From assembly GCA_021397835.1 (NCBI GenBank), contig JAJFZO010000658.1, positions 379,501-443,500 on the forward strand: a DNA stretch of 64,000 nt, written 5' to 3'. This stretch comes from Moringa oleifera (Eukaryota; Streptophyta; Magnoliopsida; Brassicales; Moringaceae). Position numbers and translations under genes: made by a program. Positions 1 to 13,130 of this stretch are shown here, one piece after another. The notes beneath the pieces were generated by a model, which searched no databases, was not told the DNA's origin, and saw only the letters and a list, made by a program, of their open reading frames with translations. Each line of letters begins with the position of its first letter. Positions within the stretch are counted from its first letter, which is position 1.

Positions 1-379
1 ACCGTTTGATATTGCATTACTTTTTGCAATCCAACGGTGGAGGATGGTCCATGTAAGAGAAACGTAACAAGGTCAACCATTTTATGATAAATCAATCTTA
101 GCCGTCTAATGAGTTGACTGTCGTCTGATAAAGTGACTGATGAATTATCATTATCTTAATCACAGTTCACAAAACTCACTCTTAACTGTATTACTAAAGC
201 TTAAGCTAAACAGTCTTGCTTTTAACAAGTGGGACCCGCAAGCACACTCGGGGGAACGCGCAATGTGCAATAATAGCCCACCCCTCCCTTAAAAAAAATA
301 AAAATAAAATACTTACAACCAAATATTATTATTTTTCTTTTGAAAAAAAAGATATAACCTTGTGTTTATTCAAGTCCAG
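1..379. other. Upstream region of the importin gene, no gene seen
   Basis: No coding frame of interest. The stretch is AT-rich with A-runs near 290-350, followed by a pyrimidine-rich tract (CT repeats about 396-416) typical of plant core promoters and 5' leaders. Transcription of the importin gene probably starts close to 380; this is inferred from the CT tract and the position of the leader intron. Confidence 0.5.
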
Positions 380-1341
380 CTAAACATCCGCGTCTTCTTC
401 TCTCTCTCTCTCTCTACCACCGTCTTCTGTCTTCTAGGGTTTCAGTGCGCCGTTTCGCTTTTCCCGATCAGTGACCGTGCTCTGCAACAATTTCGTGACT
501 TTCAAGGTATTTGCATCAATTCCCCTCTATAATTTTTCCATTTTATTTTTTATTAGGGTTTTAACTTAGTGATTTGATTTGTTTGATCTCCAATATATTG
601 ATCGCTTCGATTTTGTTGTCTCAAAATTGAGATTAGATCCATTTTCGTGTTAATTTTACTGGTTCGTATCTCTCTGCTCTTCTTTAAAATAGTGGTTTTA
701 CTTGTCAAGTGCTCAACTTGATCTGATTGGATTTGCTACTGTATCGAATCGGATTCGATCTATGATTTTGTACGATCTTGTGTATTGTTTTGGGTATTCA
801 CGGACTATGCAAATGGATAAAGTCGGAGTTTTGATGGATCGCTGTGGTCTCTCTATGCATTTAAAATTTCTAGTGTCCAGTGATTACATGGGTCAGTGTC
901 TTAGTGCGATTCTTTGGGGTCTAAAGGGAAATGCCCCTTTTATTTACTGATGTTAATCTGTGTGATTTTGCCTTGGTTAGCTTAATTTTGACACTCTTGT
1001 ATGTGTTTTGCTGGACAGTCTTACCTCTATCTAAATTAGTATTGTCCCTAACAAATGGATAAGTGTATAAGTAAAGCAATTAATGAACACAGACTTCTTG
1101 GCCTTTGATTTTCATATGTTTCTCTGAGGACCATAGTTCACAGCCTGCAGGTACTTCTAATTGCCACTTTCTCTGAGGGTTAAAGCTTTCTTTGTATACC
1201 TATTTCTACCTATGTTGGCTCAGTTTTACTCAGCTTGTTGTTATCATTAGCTAGTATAGAATCAAATAAAGGAGCAGTGGTATCTGACTAATTAGTTTTG
1301 AGGTCCTTGTATCTGACTACTTGAATGTTTGATGCTTGCAG
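380..1341 (+). other. 5' leader exon and leader intron of the importin gene
   Basis: A leader exon appears to end at 506 (AAG/GTATTT). A leader intron runs 507-1341 and ends TGCTTGCAG. The start codon at 1349 lies 8 bases into the next exon. A telo-box-like TTAGGGTTT sits at 553-561, just inside the intron. Long first introns carrying such motifs often raise expression of plant housekeeping genes; that role here is inference. Open frames inside the intron (for example 702-950) have no recognisable product. Confidence 0.6.
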
Positions 1342-1348
1342 ATATCGT

Positions 1349-4056
1349 ATGGCTATGGAAGTCACCCAGGTGCTTTTGAATGCACAGTCAATAGACGGAA
1401 CCGTGCGGAAGCATGCGGAAGAAAGTTTGAAACAGTTTCAGGAGCAAAATCTTCCCAGTTTCTTGTTATCACTTTCTGGGGAGCTCGCAAACGATGAAAA
1501 GCCCGTTGATAGCCGAAAGTTAGCAGGTTTAATACTTAAGAATGCTCTGGATGCCAAGGAACAGCACAGAAAGTTTGAGCTTGTTCAAAGATGGTTGTCA
1601 TTGGAGACTACTGTGAAGACCCAGATTAAGACATGCTTGTTGAAGACCCTCTCTTCTCCTGTACCTGATGCTCGTTCAACTGCATCTCAAGTCATTGCCA
1701 AGATTGCAGGCATTGAGTTGCCACAGAAGCAGTGGCCTGAGCTGATAGGATCACTGTTATCAAATATTCACCAGCTACCAGCTAATGTTAAGCAAGCCAC
1801 TTTAGAGACTCTTGGATACCTGTGCGAGGAAGTATCTCCTGATGTTGTTGATCAAGACCAAGTAAATAAAATACTTACAGCTGTAGTTCAAGGCATGAAT
1901 GCGTCCGAAGGGAACAATGATGTTCGGCTTGCTGCCACTCGGGCTTTGTATAATGCTTTGAGTTTTGCTCAGGCAAATTTTAGTAATGACATGGAGCGTG
2001 ATTATATCATGAGAGTTGTGTGTGAAGCAACTATGTCCTCAGAGGTGAAGATAAGGCAGGCAGCTTTTGAGTGTTTGGTATCCATTTCATCAACCTACTA
2101 TGAGAAATTAGCCCTTTACATCCAGGACATTTTTAATATCACAGCAAAGGCGGTGAGGGAAGATGAAGAACCTGTTGCTCTTCAAGCCATTGAGTTCTGG
2201 AGTTCGATTTGTGATGAGGAGATTGATATCATGGAAGAATATGGAGGGGTTTTCACTGGGGACTCAGATATTCCTTGCTTTTATTTTATCAAGCAGGCTC
2301 TTCCTGCACTTGTACCTATGCTATTGGAGACTCTTCTTAAGCAAGAGGAGGATCAGGATCAGGATGAAGGAGCATGGAATATTGCAATGGCTGGGGGAAC
2401 GTGTCTCGGTTTGGTTGCAAGGACGGTGGGAGATGATATTGTGCCACTTGTAATGCCATTCATTGAAGAGAACATAACAAAACCAGACTGGAGGCAAAGG
2501 GAAGCGGCCACTTATGCTTTTGGTTCAATCTTGGAGGGCCCCTCCCCGGACAAGTTAACATCAATTGTTAATGTTGCTTTAACCTTCATGCTCACTGCTT
2601 TAACAAAGGACCCAAATAACCATGTGAAAGATACTACTGCCTGGACGCTTGGGCGGATCTTTGAATTTCTTCATGGTTCAACTGTTGACACACCCATAAT
2701 CACACAAGCAAATTGTCAACAGATTATCACAGTTCTGCTTCAGAGCATGAAGGATGCTCCAAATGTTGCCGAGAAGGCCTGCGGAGCTCTGTATTTTCTT
2801 GCTCAGGGCTATGAGGAAGTAGGCCCATCATCTCCTTTGACTCCCTTTTTCCAGGAAATCGTTCAGTCTCTTCTCACCGTTACACACAGGGAAGATGCTG
2901 GGGAGTCACGACTAAGGACTGCTGCATATGAGGCTCTGAATGAAGTGGTAAGGTGTTCAACCGATGAAACGACACCCATGGTGTTGCAATTAGTGCCTGT
3001 TATCATGATGGAGCTTCACAAAACTCTGGAGGGGCAGAAGCTTTCATCAGATGAAAGAGAGAAGCAGAGTGAATTACAAGGCCTTTTATGTGGATGCTTA
3101 CAGGTTATTATTCAGAAGTTAGGGTCATCAGAACCAACCAAGTATGTTTTCATGCAGTATGCAGATCAGATAATGGGACTCTTCTTGAGGGTTTTTGCTT
3201 GTAGAAGTGCAACAGTGCATGAGGAGGCCATGCTTGCAATAGGAGCTCTTGCCTATGCAACAGGCCCAGACTTTGCAAAATATATGCCGGAGTTCTACAA
3301 GTACTTGGAAATGGGTCTTCAGAATTTTGAGGAATACCAAGTTTGTGCTGTCACAGTTGGTGTCGTGGGGGATATTTGCAGAGCTTTGGAAGATAAAATT
3401 TTGCCCTACTGTGATGGGATTATGACACAACTTCTCAAGGATTTATCAAGCAACCAGTTGCACCGATCAGTGAAGCCTCCAATATTCTCATGCTTTGGTG
3501 ACATAGCACTGGCAATAGGGGAGAACTTTGAGAAGTACCTGATGTATGCCATGCCAATGCTCCAGAGTGCGGCCGAATTATCTACACACACATCAGGTGC
3601 GGATGATGAAATGACAGAGTATACCAACTCCCTGAGAAATGGAATTCTGGAGGCGTATTCTGGGATTTTCCAAGGTTTTAAAAACTCCCCGAAAACCCAG
3701 CTATTGATCCCATATGCACCTCACATCCTCCAATTCTTGGATAGCATATACATGGAGAAAGACATGTAAGATCTGTTGAGACATGTTCTTTGTTCTTTCC
3801 AATGCAAAATATGTATTCCAATTTGATGGTTAATGATCTTTGTGTATTTCCTTGCAGGGATGATGTGGTGATGAAGACTGCCATCGGGGTTCTAGGAGAT
3901 CTAGCTGATACACTAGGAAGTCATGTAGGTTCTTTGATACAGCAATCTCTCTCGAGCAAGGACTTCTTAAATGAATGTTTGTCTTCAGAAGACCATATGA
4001 TCAAAGAATCTGCAGAATGGGCCAAACTTGCCATTAGCCGTGCCATTTCTGTCTGA
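1349..4056 (+). CDS. KPNB1: Importin subunit beta-1 (nuclear transport receptor)
   Basis: Two coding exons, 1349-3765 and 3858-4056 (donor CAT/GTAAGA, acceptor TTGCAG/GG), give 871 residues, the usual length of plant importin beta-1. The protein is an all-helical HEAT-repeat solenoid. The N-terminal HEAT repeats bind RanGTP, and the central and C-terminal repeats bind the importin-alpha IBB domain and nucleoporins. Visible marks are the N-terminal importin-beta-type region, the acidic loop EEDQDQDEGAWN (about residues 337-348) and the family stretch DWRQREAATYAFGSI. It carries NLS cargo through the nuclear pore with importin alpha and is released by RanGTP. I start at 1349 because an upstream in-frame ATG at 1325 lies in the leader intron, before the acceptor at 1341. 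The nearest Arabidopsis gene is AT5G53480 (KPNB1, linked to ABA and drought responses). No damage seen. Confidence 0.96.
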
Positions 4057-5590
4057 GGCAATACCAGGCACATTCTTTTTAATTTAGAAGTCACTGCATG
4101 CATTTGGGTGTGTTGAGTTGGGTCCAGCATTGCATGTGTCGGGTCATCACCATTTTCAGACAACAGAAGCATCAGTCTTCAAGTTGTCACTAACTCTTGC
4201 ATCAGCACCATGGGGTCAGTATCAGTTTTGTCACGGAGGAAAGGGGTAGAGGGTGAAGGCCTCCGTAAATATTTAAAACAGGGGAAAAACAAAAACAACA
4301 ATTGGGTTGGGTATGGACCATGCCAGTCGGGTAGTGGTAGTTATGATGTGGGTTGACAATTCAGTGAGGCAGCTCGGTCATTGACCGTTGGTGGGCCCTT
4401 GTGGTTGAGACTTTAACAAAGTTATTTATCCAAGTTTTGATTGCCTTCAACCAAAGGGCTTGAGGTCTTTTGGCATGGATGACTCTGGAGGAGTTGGGTT
4501 ATACGCTTACTGACCACCCAAGGGCAGCATTTCAGAGTTCCCCTTCACCCAGTTTTCTTTCTTGACTTTTCCCCTTGTCTTTTTTTTTTGGGCCTTTGCC
4601 TTTGCTTTCTGTTCATTTGAGTTGAGTCTGTACTTTTCATCAGTATGTCATGGTTGGATTGTACTTTGATCTCCTTCACTTTTTTTTTTCTTTTTTTTTT
4701 CCGCTTATATTTGTACACTTGTGTGGGGTCGGGGTCTCCAGCATACTGTTGAAAGTATCACATTCTGCATTGCATTATTTCATTTTTATCATTGTTTGTA
4801 GGTCTCAAGTCCAAATGTCAAATACATGCATTCATAAAGTTATCTGTTCTTGTTTTGTTTCTTTGTTGGAGTATAGATATGTAGCTTGCTTTGAGAAATG
4901 TAAGCATGTTTTGGTTATCTCTGCTTGTAGAGATAGCTCTATTAAATGTCACGAACTGTGATGACATTGATATTGAAAGGGTATAACAGATTTGAGTATT
5001 ACTGGTTGGGAGAGGCATTATATTTGTGGTCTTTCCTCATCTGTCAAATCTTGAGTGGTATTATCGAATGAATGAATGATTTTTGTGAATTTGGATTCTC
5101 TTATTTCCCTTTTTTCTTTTTCTTTGTGAGGTCCTTTTAGCCAATTTGGCCTGCCCAGGTTTCCTTTCTTTTGGTACTAATGAATGGAATGGTGATGGAA
5201 ATATAGCTCTTTGATTGGCTCAGTGTTTAGTTCATGACATTTCGTGTGCATTACATCTTGAAACTGTGCAGGGAGTTATGGCTGGGTGATGTGGGCCTAT
5301 TGCTAAAATGTCATTCGGTACTTCTCTTGCATCCTCTGGATTTAAAATCACTGCATATATATATGTATATGTATTTATGTATATATGTATGTATATATGT
5401 ATGTATATATATATGTGGATAATTAATTTACAAAACATGTTATAATTTTATAGTCGTAAAAGACATTAAGATTATCTGGTTTTGCCAGATGAATAATGTT
5501 ATCCGTTAATTCATTGGTGGTCAAAGCACTGCATAATGAGGTATTAGAATCACATGTTAATGTAATCTACTAGGGAAGAAGCTCCTGGTG
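4057..5590 (+). other. 3' UTR of importin gene and spacer with TATA/TGTATA repeat
   Basis: After the stop codon comes a probable 3' UTR of several hundred bases with T-rich tracts (4582-4589, 4680-4700). The end of the transcript cannot be fixed by eye. A low-complexity TATG/TATA stretch lies at about 5356-5415. The open frames it creates on both strands (5232-5438) are artefacts of the repeat. Confidence 0.5.
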
Positions 5591-6141
5591 CTAGTGGAGC
5601 AGCAGTATGACCCATACTAGCTTGAAGAGGCAAGTTTCTTTGCTTTCAATGAATTGGCTGTTGTTATTGCTATTAGTAGTAAGACAGCTCTTAATCTCCT
5701 GGCTAAAGGCATCTGAAGGGTTATACACATATAAAGTTTGAGTAGGAATGGACTGTAGACTTTGCTTTAGAGGAAGGTTCATAGAAGGTGCTCTGATATG
5801 ACTGCCACCACCCCTATCTAACAAAGTCACTGAATGTCTTTGTTCTTGTTTTTTGTTTTCTTATAAAATGTGTGATGAGTACCTTTCTTTACCATACAAA
5901 AGCAATCTAATTTTAAAGTGATTGATATTGAAGAAAAGAAAATTTACAGTAAGCATCCAAAATGAATAGCTTGAACCACTCAGAACAGTACTTGATGGAT
6001 CCTGCAATGGTCGGACCATAAAAGAGAACCTACCTTTAACAAAATCACTCAGCTGGTGGCTTGGCTTAGCTTCACTTGAATGTGCTGGTGCCTCTTCACT
6101 ACTCCACCACCCACCAAGTACTGGAACGGATTTATACTTCA
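5591..6141 (-). other. Possible two-exon small gene or gene remnant, function unknown
   Basis: On the minus strand an open frame reads SVPVLGGWWSSEEAP... to ...LSDFVKG and stops at a good donor (AAAG/GTAGGT, about 6031). A second frame begins after CATTCAG/TGACTTTG (about 5828) and reads LLDRGGGSHIRAPSM through to a stop at 5591. The composition is protein-like, and the splice signals would join the two, but no ATG-led start is visible upstream and I recognise no domain. The VPVLGGW start faintly recalls the P-x-F-G-x-W motif of NOI/RIN4-type peptides; this is a guess. It may be the tail of a decayed gene or a non-coding transcript. Confidence 0.2.
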
Positions 6142-6142
6142 A

Positions 6143-7402
6143 TTGACATCTTTTTTATGCTTAAGGAAGAGTTTAAGCCATTGAGTTTCCCCGACAACCT
6201 CAAACCCTTGCCAGCAATGGAGTTTCAAGTAAGTTTTTGTTAATGAATCACCACCCAATAAACACCATCATTGCCAGCATATGGTCTCCGGAAAGATGAT
6301 TAATCTAACTTTTCTTGTCTTAATGAATGATTAAAATAAAAATTATTGTTGGAGAGTTCAAAGTGTTGAGTTGTCTCCCCCCTTTGCTAGTGCTCCCACT
6401 AACATTGGCTCACCAAAAGAATTCAGCCCTCTAAATTGCTTCCTATTTGATTTCATCTGTAGCCCACTCACCATGTTTGTCTCAATCTAATTGATTTGGA
6501 AAGCGATGAAAGCCTAAATATGAGGATCGAAAGCATTATTCACCAGTGTGCTGTTTGGTACCACGGAAAAAGAAAATACAAGCAGCTCCCACTACCTAAT
6601 ACACATGTCCTATGCTCGCACCACACGATCATCAAATATAATTTGATCAAAAAAATCGACTTCACATTTCATTCATTGCCAGTCCCAATGTGGAGGGGCT
6701 AATTAATTTGGATTTCTTTACAAATTTCATGTTTGAAACAAACTATAGCCTTATCAACACTGGGCTTCAACACCCACAGAAATACATATCTACCACATGT
6801 CATTCACTAAAGCACCCAGTGAGGCCATGACTTGTATTGAAACAACAGGCGCCCAAGTAATATGAGGTGCTGCAGGTGAAACAATGGGAACCTGAAATAT
6901 TAGTACACACTAACTTAGATATATACATATAAATTTAACGAACATCTAACAATGTAAAGAGATGGAAGGAGAGGGAATGAAAAGCAGATTGACTTATGAA
7001 AAGAAGGTGATAATACTGATAACCCATCACAAAAGCCAAGCTTTAGAAATGGTTATGAGCCATGCAAGAGGACTGTTTACTTTGTGCACATGCATATATA
7101 CAAACCTATGCGATAGCCTGTATTATGATTCCTATTTGGTTTTTGTGATGTAACATAAAATTAATAATGCAGTTGACCTTAAGGGGTAATGCATTTCATC
7201 ATGGTTCTGTTGCTATTGGGTGGGGGCACCATCACTACACTCTCTGTGATCATGCCAACACTTGCCACACCACCCATTACACACTCACAATAAAAGCAGA
7301 CCTTACCTCCACTCCTCTCCTCCTCCTTCTGTGAACCCACAGATCAAATAGCCAGTCCTTACATTGATTCTCTGGCTGTAAACTGGGTAGAGAATATTAG
7401 TG
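6143..7402. other. Spacer before the PSY-type gene
   Basis: No convincing gene. A minus-strand frame at about 6895-6793 starts after an acceptor-like TTTCAG and reads VPIVSPAAPHITWAPVV... to a stop; it looks protein-like but nothing else supports it. The last 120 bases (about 7284-7402) contain an ATAAAAG TATA-like box and a CT-rich leader and are the likely promoter and 5' UTR of the peptide gene. Confidence 0.4.
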
Positions 7403-7951
7403 ATGGCTCTTAGGATGAAGACCTTCTTTCTTCTTCTCCTCTTGCTCCTCATTCCCTTATCTTCTTCATCGGGTGAGTGTCTTCTCTTTTTAAGATCGTC
7501 CTATGAACCACATTTTCAAAGGCTTGATTGTGCTTAGCATCTAGGTTCTCATTTTTGCTTGCAGGCATGGTTGAAGGTGTCCTTAGCCATGGCATGTACC
7601 AAGGACACTCACTTCACAAGGTAACTACTCTAGCTACAGCTTCTATGAACCTACTCTTCGGTTGATTGTATACATGCAGACCTGCTCATGTAATATACAC
7701 ACTTGTCTGCTGCGTTGCATTGTGTGTGCAGGCACAAACAAATTAATATATAGATTAGAAAGGAATGAGGCTTTCTCTTTTAATTTATTAACTACATGTG
7801 TTATGTGTACTGTTTCTTTATGAAGGATGGCATGGAAATGAAATCGAGGAGGCTGTTGATGCTCGATGCGATGCTTGATTACGATGATGCAGGAGCCAAC
7901 CCCAAGCATGACCCAAGGAAGAAACCTGGCAACGGTAGTGGCAAGCCTTGA
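7403..7951 (+). CDS. PSY: PSY-family sulfated-tyrosine peptide precursor
   Basis: Three exons, 7403-7472, 7565-7620 and 7826-7951, with clean GT-AG borders in matching phases, encode 83 residues. Residues 1-22 form a leucine-rich secretion signal. The C-terminal part holds the PSY motif DYDDAGANPKHDP (residues 60-72), closely matching the Arabidopsis PSY1 core DYGDPSANPKHDP. Tyr61 after an Asp fits sulfation by tyrosylprotein sulfotransferase. The upstream SRRLL (about 49-53) resembles the subtilase-processing region of these precursors. Family knowledge: the secreted peptide acts in the apoplast on PSYR receptor kinases and balances growth against stress. The tail RKKPGNGSGKP is more basic and longer than the PSY1 end. 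The three-exon layout and the motif make the call firm; which PSY paralogue it is remains open. Confidence 0.9.
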
Positions 7952-9500
7952 ACCAGAGCTATTTATGGAAACTCTTGCTTAATTTGTCTCTCTTCTGTCT
8001 CTATCTAGAGTTTTTGATTATGTGCTAGAAGAAGTCATATGGCATTTTAAATGAGTTTATTTAGCAATAATTTTGGTGAAACCCTACCAGTGGGGTGTAC
8101 TAAAGGCCTTAAACTATGATATCCCATTGTATCTTCAGGTCTTCTTAATATATGCATGTACCCTTTTGGCTATTGCCTGTTTTACATATTAAATAAAAGA
8201 ACAACTCATGTTCTCAGTACTATGCTATACATACATGAGACCACCCAACCAACCAACCAACCAGAGATCTCTCATCAAAGCAAGAGAATTAATGAACTGA
8301 TTATCACCCCGGAGCAGTTTCTAAGAGCAATTAACAATGAACCTATGACAACTTAAAAGAGACTACCATAGGATCCGAATTAAAATCCAGAACGTATCAT
8401 GATTGATGGTATGATGAGATTAGTATGCAATGATCAAGTGAGTACAGCAGATACATGGAGCAATTGCCAATGATTATGTGGACCAGATGAGACCAGTGCA
8501 AGAGCAGGACTCTTACTGTTGTTTCATTATATCCAAGTTCGCCTTTTTTCTCTTCTCAGGGAAGGTGGAGTGGAGAGATGAATGTGGGTACCTGGCTTGA
8601 TGCACTGAAAAGTAGACCAGACAGAGAAAGGACAGCTACTGGTAATATCTGCTTCTGAGGTGTATCTTCCTCTGACCTTCCAATATTTCTTCCTTTGAAT
8701 CATCACCCTTTGAAACCTAGCAAATGGGGATTTTCAGGGCTTCAGGTCAAATTTCCATCTTCCTTCACATTTTGAATATATCTGGTAAGATAAACTGAGA
8801 ACAGTGTATGTCGGTAGTAGCTAGGCAATAATGGAATTTGAGGGCCCCAGGACCCAGCCGTTGCAGAACCATATTTTGACAAAGCAAAGCGCTTTCTCAA
8901 GGCAGTTCCATCTGCATAACACAGCCCTTTCATCACTCTGTACTTGAGGACTGTTTGGATGAACACACAAAACATTTCTGTATAATACCTTTCCCACTGT
9001 GTTTGCTTACCTTTCTTTCATTACCGAAAAGGCCTCTACCTTCTTTGACCTCAGAATTCTTTTAACTGTTGATCTGCTTTGAAAGACTATTAAGAAGCTT
9101 TTGCATACATCATTCATCTTATAGCTGCCTCTGCTGGCTGTCCAATTGCCCACTCATCATCAATCATTCATCTTTCAGAATCCAGTCTTTCTACATCATA
9201 ACCTTTAGAGGCCATACTCAGGTAAGCCAAACATATTTACCCTGCAGGAGTTAGTAAGATATACAATAGGATGATACATGTAACTCAGTGCATATGTTCT
9301 TCAGCATAATAATATCCAACAACTGAAGCGAAATACATAGTGAAAAAGGTGTTTTCTTGTGGTTGTTATTCTGTCTGACACTATCCCAAATTTTACATAC
9401 ACTAATGGCAGTATGGTATGGGAAATATACAATTTCATTATACAGACAAACATCTCTGGAATCTTTGTTGATTTATATACAATTCCAGCAGATTTCAAAT
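7952..9500. other. Spacer between PSY and TAP38 genes
   Basis: Both flanking genes end here. The first part is the 3' UTR of the PSY gene. One exon-like plus-strand block (about 8560-8642, bounded by TTCTCAG and a GTAATA) and a minus-strand frame at 8742-8975 are open but match nothing I know. I see no RNA gene or mobile element. Confidence 0.4.
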
Positions 9501-12500
9501 TCAAAAGGAAAGCAGAGATGACATCCATATTCCAAGGGTGACTACAGCAACAGTTGCTAAAGCTTGGCCTAATTCCAACACAAAATTTTGTTGCTCAAGT
9601 GGCAAATTTTGCCAGTCTGTCTGCCTGTGCACAGCTCAAAACCAAGAAGAGGTAAGGTTAACAACCAAGTAACAAGGCAAGATTTCTTAAGTTAACAATT
9701 AAACACAGACAGCATTACACAGAAATGTCAAAAAGTTGGCAACCCAAAAGCATCATGGACCTTTTGGTCCTCAATTCAGTATATTCATATTCATTTGTCT
9801 TTCAAGTTCTGCCAATAAGGAAAATACAAAGCCATTCAACAATACGTCTTTTATTGTTTCATATTTCTTGATGAATTTCAAAGATTATCTAAATTCCTCC
9901 CCGTCCCTTCTCTGACTTTCTGAATTATTTTTATCATGAAAAGTTTGAATGTGGGAGTATTACAAATAGATCATAACAATGGCTCATGGAACAGGTTGTG
10001 TCTTAGATTGACCTCCTGGCTGTGGAAGAATTGCTAGCATAAGTTTCAAAACTAACATAATTGCAATTGACTCATACTTTTATCTTACCCACTCAAATCT
10101 CATTGGCTCAACCCTAGAGTCAGCAGCATAATAGCAAAATCATACAAGTACAAACTGGGGCATACCCTAAATCAGCAATGACAATGCTAATATTATCTTG
10201 TGACCGTCGGTCCTGCATGGACAATACAGTGTATTCTTGAGTTAGTAGAACAACCTAGTTACAGCTTTGACAAATAGTGGAAAGAAATCATTAAAGGAAA
10301 CTCACTACCAGGACTGCTCTTGCAAGTGCTTCACAGGCAAGCTGAAATTAGAACAAGAGTAAAGATCACCACTATATACTTAAAGCAAATACTTAGTAAT
10401 AGGTAGCTACAATGTGGCGATGCCACGGTCTTTAGTTTGAAGGAAAAATGGTTACCTGGACATCTCCATGCTGGCGAAGTTGATTCCTAACCAAAGTAAC
10501 CACATCTGAGCTGAAATGACAATAGTAAACTTGTCAGAGTGATCATTTTAAAACCTAAGGTTACTACAAAGAAGTTGTCTTATTTTTGCAGGCACATGTA
10601 GGATCATGTTATGCCAACAGTCAAACAGCAGCTGAGGAAACCTGTTCATGTAGTCCCATAGCCCATCAGATGCTAATAGTACAAATTCTGCATCTGACCC
10701 GAGAGCAACTTGAAAGATATCAGGTGATGCAATAACCAAGTCCGCACTGAGTTGTATCCTGGCAAACCACAATGTGTCAACTGTCAAACCAATGTTGTAA
10801 ACTCTAAATTGGAGAAATGGATTCACAGACACTAGAAGCTCATTCCACTTCCTGTGGAGGGTGCATAAGTATTTACAAGGATTTAACAATTTTAGGCCAA
10901 CTAGAATTAAGAAGTTTAAATCATAGATTCCCATCAAGTTTTCCTCTTATATTCATTAGTAACTCTAGATGGTATACACAGAACCAAACAAACAAAATAA
11001 AGCTGATGGCAGAAATTAATTCCGTATGGAGCAATCACAAAGAGGGCCTTAAACCATTCAGACAGTAGTTCATACGTAATAAGACTCGGAAGCAGCCAAA
11101 CCAGTGGCAAAGTGCAGAAGACTTGCTCCTTGTTCCTGGTGTTACATCTTAAAAGGAGGAAGACATCACTGTTTGAGCTTATGTAACAGATAGACATACA
11201 TTGTGTATTTACTTAATCCACAATGCCTCTAGATACACAAATTTTACGTTCTACCAGTTCCACCACTAATTTGAAAACAAAAACTGAGCCCCAAGTCACC
11301 CATATTATAAAAGGGGAAGAAAGTACCTAAATTAACAAGTTCAAAGGGATTACCTACCGTGAAATAAATTTCTCAGACCATCTTCCTTCCTCTACTCCCT
11401 TCTTTAACATCCTATACATGCGAAAAACATTCCAGTATGAGCAATGAACCATTTTGTATAATAATTCGTAGATCATCAACAACTGATATGATAAGAGGAA
11501 AGGGGAAGAACTGTACTCGATCTTCTTCGTCTTGAACCGCATGTCACCAAAAGCACGGGATACAGATATGTCTCCACAAATCCTTCCATTGACAATCTTT
11601 AGAAGTTGAATGTAAAAGTTATCATCAGCTACATAATGTGAGCTGGGATTGTGAAATTCTAAGAGGCACTGGAGTTTCTTATAAGATTTCCTTGAATCAC
11701 AAGCATGTGAGAAACACTATGTGTTGGTTAAAAATCAAAGACATATAAAAGTGCATGAGAAAAGGAAATTCTAAATTGATGCATGGACAAATAGCTCGCT
11801 GCAACATGCAGAGGCCATAAACATTTATCTTCTGTTACATAATTTTTCTTTTTTCTAGTTTCTTAAGTTAAATTAAATTGCAGAAAATGAGCTTCCTTTT
11901 GAACAAGAAGTCATAACACCAACCTAGTATCTTCACAAGTTGAGCATATTTGATAGATAAGCTTTACTACATTTCTTTTGCCCTTCATTTTACAAGCATT
12001 AAGAAAAAGACAAGAGGACAAGTGAAACTTGAAATGAAGAACAGAAAAACACACCCATCCACCTGCTTCTCTAATCCTTCTGATTTCTTGAAGAGACACC
12101 TTATTGCTGCCATATGGCCTATGGGAATGTGTCAACTCCTCTGCTCTTCCAGAACGAGACAAGACCTGTTCCATCATGTTGTGAAGAAAAATTGGAACTT
12201 TATAATGGCTGTTCTTTGCTTACTCAGTCTATAACATTCCAGGTTTTCAAAAGTTCTTGATATGTCTGCTGGAATAAAGATCAAAAGAATGGAAATTTTG
12301 AGAAAGCATAATAGACCGCATACCACACAAGAGTCACCAAGATGTGAAATGAAGAGCTCGTCATTCCCAAGGAACATAACAGTGGCGGTTGAGCCTGATT
12401 CATCTTCCTTGTCAGTAGTTTCAAGCCTTTACAAACATGAGAAACATGCCTGGGTTATACATATTTATACACAAATACAAATTTGAACCTAAACGTTTGA

Positions 12501-13130
12501 AAATCACCAACAAAAAAAAAAAAAAAGAAAGGAAAAGAAAAGGCAAAGCATTTGTTTGAATATCTACAATGCTTACCAGTTCAACAACTTTTTATCAGCA
12601 TTTTCAAAAGCATCCCTAAATGCCTCAGTGATCGCGTTATAGTCTCCTCCACTCAATAGCAATCCACCTTGTAAAGCAGCCACACACTCCTTGTACAGTT
12701 CATCCCTATATGATTGTTGCTCAATCACATGAATACGAGTAAAAATACATACTTTATACCCATGTATGCATGTGAGATCGTGTAAGCTTATTGACCTGAG
12801 GAACTGGACGGAAGAAAAGCCAGCGTGGCCATCAAAGACGGCGGCAAAGGAGAACCCATGGAGGCCATCGGATCGAATGACGAGATCATCCTCCATCTCT
12901 TCGCGTGCACCCTGCAAGGCGGTGGAGCCCCATCGAACCCCTGCCACGTCGGTTAAAGAAGCAGGACCATCGATTGCAATCGCGGAGCAGCAGCAATGAC
13001 TCTTGGACCTTGTGGCCAAGAAGAGACTGTTGAATCGGCTGCTGGTGGCGGCTGCCGCGGTTTTCGAGGGAGAGCTGCAGTGGAGCTTGATTAGGAGGAA
13101 TCTCTGCAGCTGCGGGCTCAACAACGCCAT
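9501..13130 (-). CDS. TAP38: Thylakoid protein phosphatase 2C, TAP38/PPH1
   Basis: Eleven exons on the minus strand: 13130-12796, 12705-12577, 12426-12324, 12165-12055, 11596-11517, 11411-11358, 10758-10642, 10510-10456, 10341-10309, 10212-10166, 9624-9501. All are GT-AG and phase-matched, giving 395 residues (Arabidopsis TAP38, AT4G27800, is close to this). A basic, Ser-rich chloroplast transit region precedes a PP2C domain with EEMEDD, VFDGHAG (about 98-104), SGSTATV (about 165-171), [14 protein letters not shown] (300-307) and [11 protein letters not shown] (345-355), so the metal-binding Asp residues are present. A C-terminal hydrophobic segment ([18 protein letters not shown]) would anchor it in the thylakoid. 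The family enzyme dephosphorylates LHCII and reverses state transitions driven by STN7. The start is the ATG at 13130. No lesion found. Confidence 0.95.

Noticed and set aside
1325..1348. Upstream start of the importin frame at 1325
   Set aside because: These bases lie before the leader-intron acceptor at 1341 and are spliced out.
5232..5438. Overlapping frames rich in Tyr/Ile/His on both strands
   Set aside because: Products of the TATA/TGTA simple repeat.
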